DNA of 64,000 nucleotides from Fibrisoma montanum (GTDB taxonomy: Bacteria; Bacteroidota; Bacteroidia; Cytophagales; Spirosomataceae): positions 1 to 64,000 of the forward strand of contig NZ_QXED01000001.1 of the NCBI RefSeq assembly GCF_003583365.1, given 5' to 3'. The notes beneath the pieces are model-generated. The model saw only the letters and a program-made list of their open reading frames with translations. It was not told where the DNA came from and made no database searches. How positions within the stretch are numbered: the first letter of the stretch is position 1; each line of letters starts with the position of its first letter. Position numbers and translations under genes: made by a program. This document shows positions 26,350-34,217 of this stretch, piece by piece.

Positions 26350-27282
26350 ATGAAGCTTTCTCTGTTGATCGCTCTTTACAATTTAATTCTGATCAGTACG
26401 TCTATGGCGCAATCCGTTGTGAGCCGGCTGGAGACTTATGACCTGGCCACGGGAAAGCGACGGACTATCCGAACGGATTCGGCTCGTTTTGAAGCGCCAA
26501 ACTGGACCCACGACGGCAAGTATCTGCTTATCAACGAGGGTGGCCGAATGTATCAGGTGGCCGTTGCTGATGGCCACCGGGAACAACTGGATATTGGTCC
26601 ACTCGCCCAGTGCAACAACGACCACGGCCTGACACCCGACGGCCGGACGCTGATTATCAGCAACAACACCAAAGGGGCTACGCGGTCGCCATCGCTTATT
26701 TATACCGTACCGCTGAAGGTGGGAACCGGCTCAACCCAGACGCCCCAGCTCATTACGCCCACCGGCCCATCGTACTGGCACGGCGTATCGCCCGATGGCA
26801 AGACCCTGGCGTTTGTGGGTGAACGTACCGGACCGGATGGAAAATCCGATTTTGATATTTACACTATTCCGATCACGGGTGGGCAGGAAGCCCGCATGAC
26901 CAACTCGCCGGGTCTCGACGACGGACCGGAGTATTCGCCCGATGGTCAGTACATCTATTTCAACTCGATGCGGACAGGCCGAATGCAGCTCTGGCGGATG
27001 CGGGCTGACGGCTCACAACCCGAGCAGATTACCAATGATGCCTACGCCAACTGGTTCCCACACGTATCGCCCGATGGGCGCTGGATCGTGTTCATCAGCT
27101 ACTTTCAGGACCAGGGCTCGGCGCACCCCGCCGATAAAGACGTAATGCTCCGGCTGATTGATCTAAAAGCCGGTAAGAACGGTCCAATCCGGGAGTTGGC
27201 CCGGTTCCGGGGCGGACAGGGAACGATCAACGTACCGAGTTGGTCGCCCGATAGTAAGTCGTTTGCCTTTGTCAGTTATTGA
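26350..27282 (+). CDS. Secreted TolB-like WD40/PD40 propeller protein
   Basis: 310 residues with a signal peptide (residues 1-20, ends SMAQ). The mature part is a six-bladed PD40 propeller with regular motifs: APNWTHDGKYLLIN, HGLTPDGRTLIISNN, HGVSPDGKTLAFVGE, GPEYSPDGQYIYFNS, FPHVSPDGRWIVFIS and VPSWSPDSKSFAFVS. TolB itself belongs to the Tol-Pal complex, but proteins of this short stand-alone form are also found beside peptidases and lipoproteins. The role is unknown. A bidirectional terminator follows directly. Confidence 0.85.
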   Translation: MKLSLLIALYNLILISTSMAQSVVSRLETYDLATGKRRTIRTDSARFEAPNWTHDGKYLLINEGGRMYQVAVADGHREQLDIGPLAQCNNDHGLTPDGRTLIISNNTKGATRSPSLIYTVPLKVGTGSTQTPQLITPTGPSYWHGVSPDGKTLAFVGERTGPDGKSDFDIYTIPITGGQEARMTNSPGLDDGPEYSPDGQYIYFNSMRTGRMQLWRMRADGSQPEQITNDAYANWFPHVSPDGRWIVFISYFQDQGSAHPADKDVMLRLIDLKAGKNGPIRELARFRGGQGTINVPSWSPDSKSFAFVSY

Positions 27283-27283
27283 T

Positions 27284-27320
27284 CGCAAAAAAGGCCAGTC
27301 AGTGACTGGCCTTTTTTGCG
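27284..27320. terminator. Bidirectional rho-independent terminator
   Basis: CGCAAAAAAGGCCAGT (27284-27299) pairs perfectly with its inverse complement at 27305-27320, giving a 16-bp stem with A/T runs at its foot on both strands. It lies between two convergent genes. Confidence 0.88.
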
Positions 27321-27322
27321 CG

Positions 27323-28522
27323 TTATAAGTTGGACGGATTGGTAAAGAACGAATACGTTCCGAGAATGAACTCCACCAGTCCCGTTGCGTGAGTTGCGTT
27401 GCGAATTGGATAGAGCTTTACGTTCGTGGCTCCGCGCTTCTGCATGGCATCATACGCGTGCTGCGAATTGAAAAAGAAAACCAGATTGTCAGCCGTTCCA
27501 TGATAAAGGCGGGTAGGCGTCCGGGGTTTCCAGTCGTACACGTCATTATCCGCGACAGCATCTACAAAAGCCTGATCGGTTCCTTCGTTGGCTGCTTTTT
27601 TAAATGAATCCGTAAACGCATCGTTCAGGCTCACACTAATGCTGGCATTACGACCGCTCTGAGCAACCCGGGTTGCATAGGGCTCTTTGAAGTAATACGA
27701 CGCGGGCCGGTTTAACCCGTAGATACGGTCGTAGGTAAGCAGAACCCAGGTGTACAGCCGATTATAATCCGAATTCGTGGTCGTCCGACTGGTAACCAGG
27801 TAGCGCATGGTAGCCGTTTTATCGTAGGCACCAGCCCCCAGGCTCGACGCTACCAGGTTGAACTCGTTGCCGGTTTCTTCTTCGATTTTCTTCTGGAGCG
27901 CCATGCTGGCGTACCCGCCTTCAGAATAGCCAGTGATAAACAACCGATTATCCCAATTTACTTTCTGCCCGGCCAGAAACTCGCGGGATGCACGTAACAT
28001 ATCGAGCGACGCCGTTGCCAGTCCCTCACGATGTTCGTAGGTATGAGGCAAATCCTTTGACGCACCGTAGCCAATGTAATCCGGCGCGGCCACAATGTAG
28101 CCCTGTGCCGCAAAGAGGGTTCCGAACGTGTAGATTTCGCTCCCCGATTTATAATAGGATGGCGCTTCGGCATCACTGGCAATCGTTCCGTGCTGAGCAC
28201 TAATCAAGGGCATCGCCCCCTCTTTGTTCGGAACCAGCAATGCGCCGGAAGCTTTTACCGGTTTGCCATCCGTATTTGTCGTTGTGTACTCAATCCGGTA
28301 TACTTTGATCCCATATCGTACGAACAACTGAACCGGTGCCAAAGCGCCTGAGAACCGGCCACGTAACTCATTCGCCTGATACTCACCAATTAGTTTGCTG
28401 CTGACCAACACACGCTCGGGGGCAACCGGCTGGGTTGATTCGGTTTTTGTACAACCGGTTGGCGTCACCAATACCATGTAGCCTACCAACAGTAGAGCAA
28501 GAAAAGTTTTTAACGTTAGCAT
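27323..28522 (-). CDS. Secreted alpha/beta hydrolase lipoprotein
   Basis: 399 residues. A signal sequence ends in a lipobox with Cys24 (TPTGC). The catalytic Ser200 is in TGYSEGGYAS, the Asp in HGTADNLVFF and the His in NATHATGLVEF. An early SAQHGT block and APDYIGYGAS resemble the secretory lipase/prolyl-aminopeptidase-like group of alpha/beta hydrolases. The substrate is unknown. It is the last leftward gene before a long AT-rich intergenic region that starts the stress island. Confidence 0.87.
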   Translation of the reverse strand: MLTLKTFLALLLVGYMVLVTPTGCTKTESTQPVAPERVLVSSKLIGEYQANELRGRFSGALAPVQLFVRYGIKVYRIEYTTTNTDGKPVKASGALLVPNKEGAMPLISAQHGTIASDAEAPSYYKSGSEIYTFGTLFAAQGYIVAAPDYIGYGASKDLPHTYEHREGLATASLDMLRASREFLAGQKVNWDNRLFITGYSEGGYASMALQKKIEEETGNEFNLVASSLGAGAYDKTATMRYLVTSRTTTNSDYNRLYTWVLLTYDRIYGLNRPASYYFKEPYATRVAQSGRNASISVSLNDAFTDSFKKAANEGTDQAFVDAVADNDVYDWKPRTPTRLYHGTADNLVFFFNSQHAYDAMQKRGATNVKLYPIRNATHATGLVEFILGTYSFFTNPSNL

Positions 28523-28981
28523 AACGATGAAATAAACCAGTCAAAGACCGTTAATGAGTAGCTGTTTGTATAAATACAACGTTGGCAATAAGGCTTTCGT
28601 TTCAGAATCAAGACGTTAAACCCACAAATATAAAATAATAAATCTCTGACAATTAACGCTTTATACAAATAATCACTGTCTCTTATTTGAAAAAAAAGCA
28701 CTATAGACTGAGTTACTTCTTTCTATACATACTTCCCGGGCGGTCAGTCACAAAAACGGGAAATGTGGAGTCGGTTCCACAGGATTAGGCACTGTACTTC
28801 ACGCTTTACTCTATCAGGTTAGTCACCTTTCGAGGCCATTTAATCACGTATTGTATTAGTAATCTACAATAACTCATTGCTATACAGCAAGTTCAACAAT
28901 GCCTGCTCCTACTTTTCAGACGCAGCTTACATTCTGGTATGGCATTTGGCAATTACTGGTTAGTAACATGAGTTCCCCACT
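28523..28981. other. AT-rich intergenic region upstream of the OmpA-like operon
   Basis: About 460 bp without a credible gene; possible reading frames are short and lack family signals. It holds the TGTGGA/TCCACA inverted repeat at 28764-28781 and a poor -24/-12-like element (TGGTATGGCATTTGGC) at 28935-28950, whose GG-to-GC distance is one base too long for sigma-54. Divergent promoters for the hydrolase and the OmpA-like gene must lie here. Confidence 0.5.
28764..28781. promoter_or_regulatory. Candidate enhancer dyad TGTGGA-N6-TCCACA
   Basis: Perfect 6-bp arms at 18-bp total length, the same length as the dyad at 34240-34257 and sharing the TGTGGA half-site with the 34.2 kb and 42.9 kb sites. 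It lies about 200 bp upstream of the OmpA-like gene. Assignment to the NtrC-type regulator is inference. Confidence 0.35.
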
Positions 28982-29689
28982 ATGAACAAACAGAATGTAA
29001 ATACGAAGATGATTGCGGTGGCACTGGCAATGAGCCTGCTGACTACCGACGTCCTCACCAGTTGTCAATCTGTCAAACGAAATACAAATAAAACCCAGCG
29101 TGGTGCCGCTATTGGTGCCGGTGCGGGTGCAGTGGTCGGTGGTGTTGTCGGCCGACGGTCAGGTAATACAGCAGTAGGCGCAATTTTGGGTGCCACAGTA
29201 GGTGGTGCAGCCGGTGCTGTTATTGGTCGCCGGATGGACAAACAGGCTGAAGAAATGAAGCGCGACCTGCCCAATGCTCAGGTTGAACGGGTTGGTGAGG
29301 GTATCAAAATTACGTTTGGCTCGGATATACTTTTTGATGTTGACTCCTATCAACTCAAGTCTGAGACAAAACGGCAGCTCACTGAGTTTGCGCAAACCCT
29401 GAATAAGTACGAAGACACTAACATTCTGGTTGAAGGCCACGCCGACGCTACGGGCTCCGACGACTACAACCTGAAGTTATCGCGGCAACGAGCCGATGCT
29501 GTAGCTAATTACTTGCGTGACCAGGGTGTAAAAGCATCCCGGCTCGATGAGAAGGGCTATGGCGAAGAGCAGCCTGTTGCCGATAACAGTTCGGAATCCG
29601 GCCGTCAGAAAAACCGCCGGGTTGACATCGCGGTCTATGCCAATAAGGACATGCAGCGGGCCGCCAAGAAGGGTGCGTTAGACAATTAA
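28982..29689 (+). CDS. OmpA-family lipoprotein with glycine-zipper segment
   Basis: 235 residues. The lipobox ends at about Cys28 (VLTSC). Residues about 40-85 form a glycine-zipper membrane-associated segment (GAAIGAGAGAVVGGVVG, GAILGATVGGAAGAVIG). The C-terminal 120 residues are an OmpA-like peptidoglycan-binding domain: ILFDVDSYQLK, VEGHADATGSDDYNLKLSRQRADAV, RLDEKGYGEEQPVADN and RQKNRRVDI. It probably ties the outer membrane to the wall. It starts a four-gene rightward run with DUF2945, DUF3140 and a PA2169-like gene, at gaps of 25, 17 and 77 bp. Confidence 0.92.
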   Translation: MNKQNVNTKMIAVALAMSLLTTDVLTSCQSVKRNTNKTQRGAAIGAGAGAVVGGVVGRRSGNTAVGAILGATVGGAAGAVIGRRMDKQAEEMKRDLPNAQVERVGEGIKITFGSDILFDVDSYQLKSETKRQLTEFAQTLNKYEDTNILVEGHADATGSDDYNLKLSRQRADAVANYLRDQGVKASRLDEKGYGEEQPVADNSSESGRQKNRRVDIAVYANKDMQRAAKKGALDN

Positions 29690-29714
29690 TCAGCTACAGC
29701 GAAACCTGAGAACG

Positions 29715-29927
29715 ATGGCAACGGCGAAGAAAGGCGATGAGGTAGAATGGAAGTACGGGAAAGGGAAAGCCTCCGGAACCGTTGCCGAAGTTCATAAAGA
29801 CGATGTCACAAAGAATACGCAGGGGTCAAAAACCAAGCGTAAAGGGTCTGATAAAGAGCCGGCTTTAGTGATCAAACAGGGCGATAAGCAGATTGTGAAG
29901 TCAGCAAGTGAAGTCAAGAAAAAGTAA
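29715..29927 (+). CDS. DUF2945 (hypervirulence-associated Tudor-like) protein
   Basis: 70 residues, Lys-rich. The pattern GDEVEWKYGKGKASGTV near the start and PALVIKQGDKQIVKSASEV near the end is the DUF2945 family, with a small Tudor/SH3-like barrel. It has no signal peptide. From knowledge of the family, it is found in stress clusters with DUF3140, as here, and its role is not established. It lies 25 bp after the OmpA-like gene and 17 bp before the DUF3140 gene. Confidence 0.88.
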   Translation: MATAKKGDEVEWKYGKGKASGTVAEVHKDDVTKNTQGSKTKRKGSDKEPALVIKQGDKQIVKSASEVKKK

Positions 29928-29944
29928 CTGAACGCAGATACGTT

Positions 29945-30310
29945 ATGGCAACCGCAGCAAAAGAAGCTACCGACAAGCAGGAACAGGAAAATCAGCAAAC
30001 TGAAAAAGAGTTTAAGGAACTGGTTAACATGTCTGCTTCGGAGTTGAAAAAGTGGCTTGACACAGACGAGTCAAAATCTGTGGGTCAGAAGAAAGACGAC
30101 GCTAAAGAATCAACCGGTCACGAATCCGGTCGCAAAATCATCGAAATCCTCGACAAGAAAAAGAAGGATTATGATGAAGACGACTACGACCAGATGCATC
30201 GGACCATCAGCTATATCAAGCGGCATATGGCTCAGAAACCAAAGGAAACGGAGGGCAGCAACTGGGCTTATTCGCTGAAGAACTGGGGACACGACCCCAA
30301 TAAAAAATGA
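29945..30310 (+). CDS. DUF3140 protein
   Basis: 121 residues, very hydrophilic. The core is FKELVNMSASELKKWLDTDESKSVGQK, GHESGRKIIEILDKKKKDYDEDDYDQMHRTISYIKRHM and SNWAYSLKNWGHDP, which is diagnostic of DUF3140. Family members often sit next to DUF2945, and the same order occurs here. The function is unknown; a nucleic-acid link has been guessed for the family, but no catalytic or zinc-binding residues stand out. Confidence 0.9.
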   Translation: MATAAKEATDKQEQENQQTEKEFKELVNMSASELKKWLDTDESKSVGQKKDDAKESTGHESGRKIIEILDKKKKDYDEDDYDQMHRTISYIKRHMAQKPKETEGSNWAYSLKNWGHDPNKK

Positions 30311-30327
30311 CCATTACAATTGCTTTC

Positions 30328-30342
30328 TGATTTACTCAACGA
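30328..30342 (+). repeat. Copy 1 of the CTGATTTACTCAACG intergenic repeat
   Basis: The 15-base sequence CTGATTTACTCAACG lies 46 bp upstream of the PA2169-like gene. The same 15 bases occur at 45446-45460 after the second YtxH gene, and a form with two extra bases occurs at 43066-43082. All three are intergenic in the stress island. Confidence 0.4.
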
Positions 30343-30387
30343 CCAGTTAATAGTACACTTGAACACAGTAAGATAGACAAATTGATC

Positions 30388-30843
30388 ATGAACGTTAAAG
30401 AAACACGGGGAGAGATCCTCGACCAGCTCAACAAACTGCTGACCCGTAATCACGATGCCGAAAAAGGGTATCAGGAGGCAGCCGATAATGTAAAAGACGC
30501 CGAACTGAAAAGTCTGTTCCTGGCTCAGTCGCGGCAGCGTAGCGAATTTGGGGGTGAATTAGCCCGCGAAATCCGGACGCTGGGTGGCGACCCTGATAAT
30601 GGTACGAGCTTTGCCGCCGACCTGCATCGGGCTTGGATTAACGTAAAGTCGACTTTTGCCAACAACGACGATAAAGCAACGGTGGAAGAATGCCGTCGGG
30701 GCGACCAGGAGGCCCTCGACGATTACAACACCGTACTGCAAGAAACTGATCTGGTTGCCAGCACGCGTGAAATGTTGCTGCGCCAGAAACAGAGCATCGA
30801 GACAGCCCATGCCTCGATGGCTCGCCTGGCCTTGGTAGTGTAG
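30388..30843 (+). CDS. PA2169-type four-helix-bundle protein
   Basis: 151 residues. It resembles the ferritin-like four-helix family around PA2169/DUF2383, with EILDQLNKLLTRNHDAEKGYQEAADNV, FLAQSRQRSEFGGELAREI, and TVEECRRGDQEALDDYNTVL. The pattern of Glu, Asp and His in helices could bind a metal pair, but I cannot verify a di-iron site. It has no signal peptide, so it is cytoplasmic. The ATG at 30388 is preferred to a TTG six bases upstream. Its own terminator lies directly downstream. Confidence 0.87.
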   Translation: MNVKETRGEILDQLNKLLTRNHDAEKGYQEAADNVKDAELKSLFLAQSRQRSEFGGELAREIRTLGGDPDNGTSFAADLHRAWINVKSTFANNDDKATVEECRRGDQEALDDYNTVLQETDLVASTREMLLRQKQSIETAHASMARLALVV

Positions 30844-30860
30844 TGAATGGTGGGATCGGA

Positions 30861-30895
30861 AAGCCTGCGTCCGCTGGATGCAGGCTTTTTTGTTT
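30861..30895 (+). terminator. Rho-independent terminator after the PA2169-like gene
   Basis: GCCTGCGTCC (30863-30872) pairs with GGATGCAGGC (30876-30885) with one G-T pair, extended by AA/TT, and is followed by TTTTTTGTTTT. It ends the OmpA-DUF2945-DUF3140-PA2169 run. Confidence 0.85.
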
Positions 30896-30957
30896 TAATC
30901 TACTTGTCTAATCGGTATGATCTTTTTACTTCGTTAATCCCTCAGCTTCTTTAGCCC

Positions 30958-31686
30958 TTATTTACTGAGCCGCCACGTAAGAACATCGATGGGTGCATCA
31001 TGTAATGCATTATATAACTCGTTGTCCGACGAAAAAACCAGTTGAGTCAGTTTGAACGATTCTACGTGAACCTCAAAAGTATCTGTTTCAAATGGCCAGG
31101 GGTCTATTTGCAGCATACCATCCTTCCGCTGCAGGATGAAATACGGAACGCCCTCAGGCCCCAGACTAATTTCCAGCCGGCGCTGCTCCGGTGGGACCTG
31201 ATCCTGACACAGAATCAATGACAACGCATCGCACCACTGTACAAACGCATAAGCGTATTCAGCTTCCGCTTTAGTAGCGTTACACTGCTTTCGCCATTTT
31301 GGTTGGTTATCCTTCCGCTGCTGATCCAGGAACGCATCTAATTCTTTATTCTCGCCCCGCATGGATTCATATAAAAAGGACGTATGCATGGAGAGCATCA
31401 ATGCATTCCATCGACTTTTTTCAAGTCCAATCTGGATCATTTTCTGAACCTGGTCGACGGAGTATTCTAGTACCTGAAAATCCATGGGAGCCCCGGCCGA
31501 GGTCAGATGGTTCCTCCCCTCCCAGGCATCCTGGCCATCGTCGTGTTCAGTCAGAGCTACTAATGTTTCTACCCAATGGCTCGGACGTTTATCAATTTGC
31601 CATTGCAGGGCAATCTGAAAAGCCAGTAAGCCATGAGCCTGTTGATGAATAATGCGCCAGCCCGTGTCAGTTTGTGTTACAATCAT
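30958..31686 (-). CDS. DUF3891 protein
   Basis: 242 residues, cytoplasmic. The N-terminal blocks IIHQQAHGLLAFQIALQW and LTEHDDGQDAWEG match the DUF3891 family, whose members are HD-like helical proteins with conserved His and Asp residues. Here they are in QQAHGLLA and EHDDGQ. A metal-dependent hydrolase fold has been suggested for the family, but the reaction is unknown. It is on the minus strand with the receiver gene upstream, about 115 bp away. Confidence 0.85.
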   Translation of the reverse strand: MIVTQTDTGWRIIHQQAHGLLAFQIALQWQIDKRPSHWVETLVALTEHDDGQDAWEGRNHLTSAGAPMDFQVLEYSVDQVQKMIQIGLEKSRWNALMLSMHTSFLYESMRGENKELDAFLDQQRKDNQPKWRKQCNATKAEAEYAYAFVQWCDALSLILCQDQVPPEQRRLEISLGPEGVPYFILQRKDGMLQIDPWPFETDTFEVHVESFKLTQLVFSSDNELYNALHDAPIDVLTWRLSK

Positions 31687-31800
31687 TGCCGAAATCAGTT
31701 ATACCTAATCTGAAAACCGCAGGAAACTCTGCGTTCAGTTAGTAAACGTCAAAATTCGCTGATTGTCTTTTTGCACTACAAGCGGGTAAAACGTCTTTGT

Positions 31801-32229
31801 CTACAACGGGCTTTCGGTGGCTGAAAACAGACATTGGCTCATAAGATCACCAATAGCCTGGACCAGTTGCGGATAACTTTTAATCTTACTGACGAACGCA
31901 GCAGCCCCTAAGGCGAAGCATTGATGCATGACCGGTTCCTGGTCGGCTCCGCTCAAAACCGCTACAGGGATGGTTTGAAACTGATCATCACAAGCCAATA
32001 ATTGTAGGGTTTCTTTACCATTGAGAATTGGCAAGTTCAGATCAAGTAGAATAAGATTGGGGAGTCGCCCGTCGAGGAGATGAGTCAGCCGAAGCATCAG
32101 ATCGGAGCCATTCTCCATAAAACAAACTTTGTACTCTTTGTAATAGTCGTTGAACATGGCAGACAATACATAAGCGTCGTCTGCGTCGTCTTCAACAACG
32201 TAGATTAGTGGGCAATTACGGGAAGGCAT
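31801..32229 (-). CDS. Single-domain response regulator with altered Lys-Pro motif
   Basis: 142 residues, one receiver. Acidic residues lie in VVEDDADDAY, the phospho-acceptor Asp63 in LLDLNLPILNGKE and the Ser in AVLSGADQ. The canonical Lys-Pro is replaced by Lys-Ile (FVSKIKSYP), so signalling geometry may differ. It has no output domain. It is co-directional with the DUF3891 gene downstream, and no kinase is adjacent. Confidence 0.85.
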   Translation of the reverse strand: MPSRNCPLIYVVEDDADDAYVLSAMFNDYYKEYKVCFMENGSDLMLRLTHLLDGRLPNLILLDLNLPILNGKETLQLLACDDQFQTIPVAVLSGADQEPVMHQCFALGAAAFVSKIKSYPQLVQAIGDLMSQCLFSATESPL

Positions 32230-32534
32230 AAATAGAGTAGTATTGTTTCAAATGCGACTGATGAGTTACTCAAACACTATAATATTTTAAGTCCAGTAAG
32301 ACGGAGTAGATAGCGGGGTAAATATATTAACAAAATTTATTTGTCAAGTAGGCTCTTAATTGGATCAGGTTGTTATTTATAAAATAAACATATTAATTAT
32401 ATATCAATTGTTTTATTTGTTTGACTTGAAAAAGAAGTAGCATTTACATCCGGCTGTTGGTTATGATTATTTGTCCTTTTTAACAAGTCGTCATTTTGGG
32501 GCATGTAGTCCCTGGCTCCTGAACCGGTTTACAT
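32230..32534. other. AT-rich intergenic region without a visible gene
   Basis: About 300 bp, strongly AT-rich, with runs such as TTATTTATAAAATAA near 32374-32388. I see no credible gene, and no sigma-54-like element. It carries the promoter of the leftward receiver gene and is bounded by the terminator at 32535-32560. Confidence 0.45.
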
Positions 32535-32560
32535 AAAAAAAGCCACTCATTGGAGTGGCT
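32535..32560 (-). terminator. Terminator of the stress flavin-oxidase-like gene
   Basis: AGCCACTC (32541-32548) pairs with GAGTGGCT (32553-32560). On the minus strand the stem is followed by a run of seven T, so it ends leftward transcription from the gene at 32582-33088. Confidence 0.85.
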
Positions 32561-32581
32561 CTGAGCAATATACGATTCAAA

Positions 32582-33088
32582 TCAGCTGTTATAAACCTTC
32601 TGATTCTCTCCTTCCTTGTAAGTGTCGCCCGTAACTACCGCCCGGGCCATTTCGAGGAACCGCACCATTCGACTCGACGTAGAGTCCCAGTATTCGGCCA
32701 GTTCGGTGTGTACTTTCAACAAAGTAAGATCCGGATCATCCTTACCATCCGGAAACCAGGGCTTGGCTGCCGGCGACCAAAGTTCGTCAATTTTAGCCCG
32801 GTCATATACTTCATCAGCCGTTCCTGATACAGACACGTAAGAGGCTTCATCCGGATGCGCAAAAGCCAGATTAACCCGGTGTTCATGCTTATCGATCTGA
32901 TCTACCTTCGGCGCACTTTTCTTTGTGAAAAACCAGAATGTACCGTTTTCATCCATCTGCATGGTAGCCATAGGGCGGCTCACCAGGTTTCCCTGATCAT
33001 CAATGGTGGTCATCATGGCAATCCGAATGTCTTTGACCAACTCCCGGATTTTTTCGAGCTGTTCGTTGCGCTGCGTTTTTGTTTCCAT
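32582..33088 (-). CDS. General-stress pyridoxamine-phosphate-oxidase-fold protein
   Basis: 168 residues. The split-barrel pattern is clear: IRIAMMTTIDDQGNLVSRPMATMQMDENGTFWFFTKKSAPKV, and later VSVSGTADEVYDRAKIDELWSPAAKPWFPDG, which is the general stress protein 26 branch. Proteins of this type bind FMN, FAD or F420 in related families; here FMN is likely but not shown. It is a single leftward gene with its own terminator and is one of several stress-type genes in this island. Confidence 0.88.
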   Translation of the reverse strand: METKTQRNEQLEKIRELVKDIRIAMMTTIDDQGNLVSRPMATMQMDENGTFWFFTKKSAPKVDQIDKHEHRVNLAFAHPDEASYVSVSGTADEVYDRAKIDELWSPAAKPWFPDGKDDPDLTLLKVHTELAEYWDSTSSRMVRFLEMARAVVTGDTYKEGENQKVYNS

Positions 33089-33151
33089 AACGTGTGTGTT
33101 TTACAATCCAACTCCTTAGAAGTCGATTTGTTTACAAACCAACTTCGGATG

Positions 33152-33197
33152 AAAAACGCCAGCCATTAGTCGTTTAAGAACGAGCTAACGGCTGGCG
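33152..33197 (-). terminator. Terminator of the Cys-rich four-helix operon
   Basis: CGCCAGCC (33157-33164) pairs with GGCTGGCG (33190-33197), with further pairing inside (TTAG/CTAA type). On the minus strand it is followed by five T. It ends the leftward operon of the two genes at 33375-34050. Confidence 0.75.
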
Positions 33198-33374
33198 CTT
33201 CTTTGTGAATATATAGTCAGTTGCCGGAAGCAGCGGGCGGTTGTCAGCAGTTCCGCTTTGTTATTCACGCCACATCATCAGCCGGTATGCATTAGCATCA
33301 TTACTTACCTTCTACTACCGCTTTGGTGCCGTCAACCGCCCAAACTTCCGGATGTCTTTATTATCCTGATTTCT

Positions 33375-33794
33375 TTAGTTATACAACGTATCGCGCAGGT
33401 CAATGCCGTAAAACAGCGACGCAGGCGTAGTGGCCGGGTTTTTCAAATCGGCATCCGACTGGTACGCCATTTCCAGAATGCTCACGCAGCTACGGATTGT
33501 CTGCTGACACATTGCATGCACTTGCTGGCAACGATCATGATCGGTAAACTGATTCACTTCCTGTGCACATTTCTCACAAACCTCAATGCAGGCTTTAGCC
33601 AGCAGTCGGGTGTTTTCTGAACCGCGCACATAAAGCATTGCCAACTGACGACACATATCCGCGCAGTCGAGATTAAGAAAAATGCACCGGTACCAGTTTT
33701 CTATGTCCTCTGACCGTGAACATTCGGTAGCAAACTCGTCGCACAGTGCCGCGCAGCCGGTTAGTGAGTCGTAAATATTTTTCTTCCAGATCAT
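33375..33794 (-). CDS. Cys-rich four-helix-bundle protein, probable copper-binding
   Basis: 139 residues with 12 cysteines set along predicted helices (GCAALCDEFATEC, YRCIFLNLDCADMC, KACIEVCEKC, DRCQQVHAMCQQTIRSC). This spacing resembles the DUF326 and copper storage (Csp) type of four-helix bundle, which binds Cu(I) by Cys inside the bundle. No signal peptide, so a cytosolic Csp3-like role is the closest analogy. It is the second gene of an operon after the YdaT-like gene (25-bp gap), and a sigma-54-like promoter stands in front of that gene. Confidence 0.82.
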   Translation of the reverse strand: MIWKKNIYDSLTGCAALCDEFATECSRSEDIENWYRCIFLNLDCADMCRQLAMLYVRGSENTRLLAKACIEVCEKCAQEVNQFTDHDRCQQVHAMCQQTIRSCVSILEMAYQSDADLKNPATTPASLFYGIDLRDTLYN

Positions 33795-33819
33795 AGCTCT
33801 TGATAGCTTTCAAATGAGG

Positions 33820-34050
33820 TTAAAGGGCTCTCTCACGCCGGGCGTATTGACGTGAATGTACGTTTACCATATCCGGCTCAACCGGAGAACGACGGGCCCA
33901 GCGACGAGCCTCATAAATGCTTGTGGCAATTACCTCATTCTTCCCTAATTGCCCCTGCTCCATCAGCAAATTCGCAATTTCAATAGCCTTGGCACGGGTG
34001 CTGGGGCTAAGCGAGCGCATGGCAGCAGGAAAGTGAGTTGTTGTCCACAT
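33820..34050 (-). CDS. Small YdaT/ChaB-like protein
   Basis: 76 residues. The N-terminal part (THFPAAMRSLSPSTRAKAIEIANLLMEQG, then NEVIATSIYEARRW) recalls the short N-terminal segment of Bacillus YdaT-type proteins and ChaB-like folds, in which similar residues precede other domains. I recognise only this similarity, and no function is known. It is the first gene of an operon with the Cys-rich bundle gene. The best sigma-54-like promoter in the window lies 33-48 bp upstream. Confidence 0.72.
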   Translation of the reverse strand: MWTTTHFPAAMRSLSPSTRAKAIEIANLLMEQGQLGKNEVIATSIYEARRWARRSPVEPDMVNVHSRQYARRERAL

Positions 34051-34082
34051 GATTGCGATCGTTGTTATCTCATCTTTTTCAA

Positions 34083-34098
34083 TGCCTATTTCGTGCCA
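34083..34098 (-). promoter_or_regulatory. Near-consensus sigma-54 (-24/-12) promoter
   Basis: On the minus strand the bases read TGGCACGAAATAGGCA: a perfect TGGCACG -24 element, then GG-N10-GC spacing, with AGGCA in place of TTGCA at -12. A transcription start is expected near 34072, giving a leader of about 22 bases before the ATG at 34050. The window encodes an NtrC-type activator that would be needed. Confidence 0.6.
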
Positions 34099-34217
34099 GT
34101 CATGTATGGAGTACGTATATAGCTAATTTTACTAAAATAATTTATTCATTATCAGCTTCTTAAAATTCTGTTACGTGAGTAGTTTTCAAGTATTATTCAT
34201 CAAAGGCCAATTGCTAA

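Noticed and set aside
28516-28701. A 61-codon frame on the minus strand in the AT-rich gap
   Set aside because: It overlaps the promoter region of the hydrolase and has the composition of AT-rich non-coding DNA.
28935-28950. TGGTATGGCATTTGGC as a full sigma-54 promoter for the OmpA-like gene
   Set aside because: The GG-to-GC distance is 11 bases rather than 10; I keep it only as a weak hint and do not list it as a promoter.
33258-33620. A 120-codon open frame on the plus strand near 33.4 kb
   Set aside because: Opposite the Cys-rich bundle gene; no domain and overlaps its conserved coding frame.
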